Assembly (NCBI GenBank): GCA_949152475.1
Contig: OX424555.1
Location: 100,597,515-100,661,514, forward strand
Direction of reading: 5' to 3'
Source: Terebella lapidaria
Lineage: Eukaryota; Annelida; Polychaeta; Terebellida; Terebellidae
DNA: 64,000 nt
Shown piece by piece: positions 63,999 to 64,000 of the stretch. Numbering within the stretch: the first letter of the stretch is position 1; every line of letters starts with the position of its first letter. The translations under genes were made by a program, and so were the position numbers. Under the pieces are notes generated by a model. It was given only the letters and a program-made list of their open reading frames with translations. It was not told the DNA's origin and ran no database searches.

Positions 63999-64000
63999 AG
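62943..64000 (-). mobile_element. Ty3/Gypsy LTR retrotransposon C, 3' part
   Basis: Only the integrase end is inside the window; gag, protease, RT and the 5' LTR would lie to the right. The open and motif-complete integrase suggests a young copy. Its true left end is not known and may extend past the zinc-finger genes if these are its accessory genes. Confidence 0.85.

Overview
This window is animal DNA, most likely from a marine invertebrate such as a mollusc, lancelet or hemichordate. The sequence does not let me fix the species. The evidence is the element mix: Ty3/Gypsy elements, a DIRS-like tyrosine-recombinase retroelement, jockey-like and CR1/L2-like LINEs, Penelope-like elements with an upstream GIY-YIG nuclease, and very large tandem arrays. 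There is no bacterial-type gene spacing, and I found no clear multi-exon host gene, tRNA or rRNA. Almost everything recognisable is repetitive.

Layout. 1-4155: GC-rich Gypsy element A on the minus strand (its 5' LTR at 3545-4155, gag, then protease and the start of RT running off the left edge). 4270-4925: inverted copies of a dispersed repeat with a period near 364 bp. 4960-5290: a 54-bp minisatellite. 6775-18545: an 11.8-kb satellite of about 400 units of 29 bp, most units carrying a TGAGTCA (AP-1 type) site. 18540-19841: eleven units of about 120 bp, each carrying TCACGTGAC (E-box). 19895-20490: the 364-bp repeat again, in the opposite orientation. 20720-26640: three copies of a 1.2-kb repeat and the first Penelope-like copy. 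28769-30745: a second Penelope-like copy with a duplicated tail. 31700-33215: a 5'-truncated LINE carrying a 304-bp insertion. 34039-35285: unclassified coding-like sequence.

36340-46180 is a transposon nest. A jockey-like LINE (minus strand) is split by a DIRS-like element (37611-41964) and by a 2,285-bp foldback DNA transposon (42450-44734). The foldback has CACAGTG ends and a 5-bp target duplication. 47119-53050: a foldback and 364-bp repeats, with short-LTR Gypsy element B (47377-52228) inserted into them. 53625-54990: a degenerate tandem repeat.

54949-61113 is a recent tandem duplication. Each copy carries an intact 588-codon gene for a two-finger C2H2, Arg/Ser-rich protein. It is followed by a 228-codon zinc-finger gene (61201-61887) and the integrase end of Gypsy element C (62943-63998). 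The three zinc-finger genes share the same promoter layout (CCAAT box, CACGTG, TATA) at near-constant spacing. They may be accessory genes of the neighbouring element or a small amplified host family.

The best candidates for something undescribed are the AP-1-site satellite with its E-box satellite neighbour, the foldback transposon with RSS-heptamer-like ends, and the promoter-sharing zinc-finger genes whose 3' end runs into 81-bp units bounded by splice-site-like sequences.
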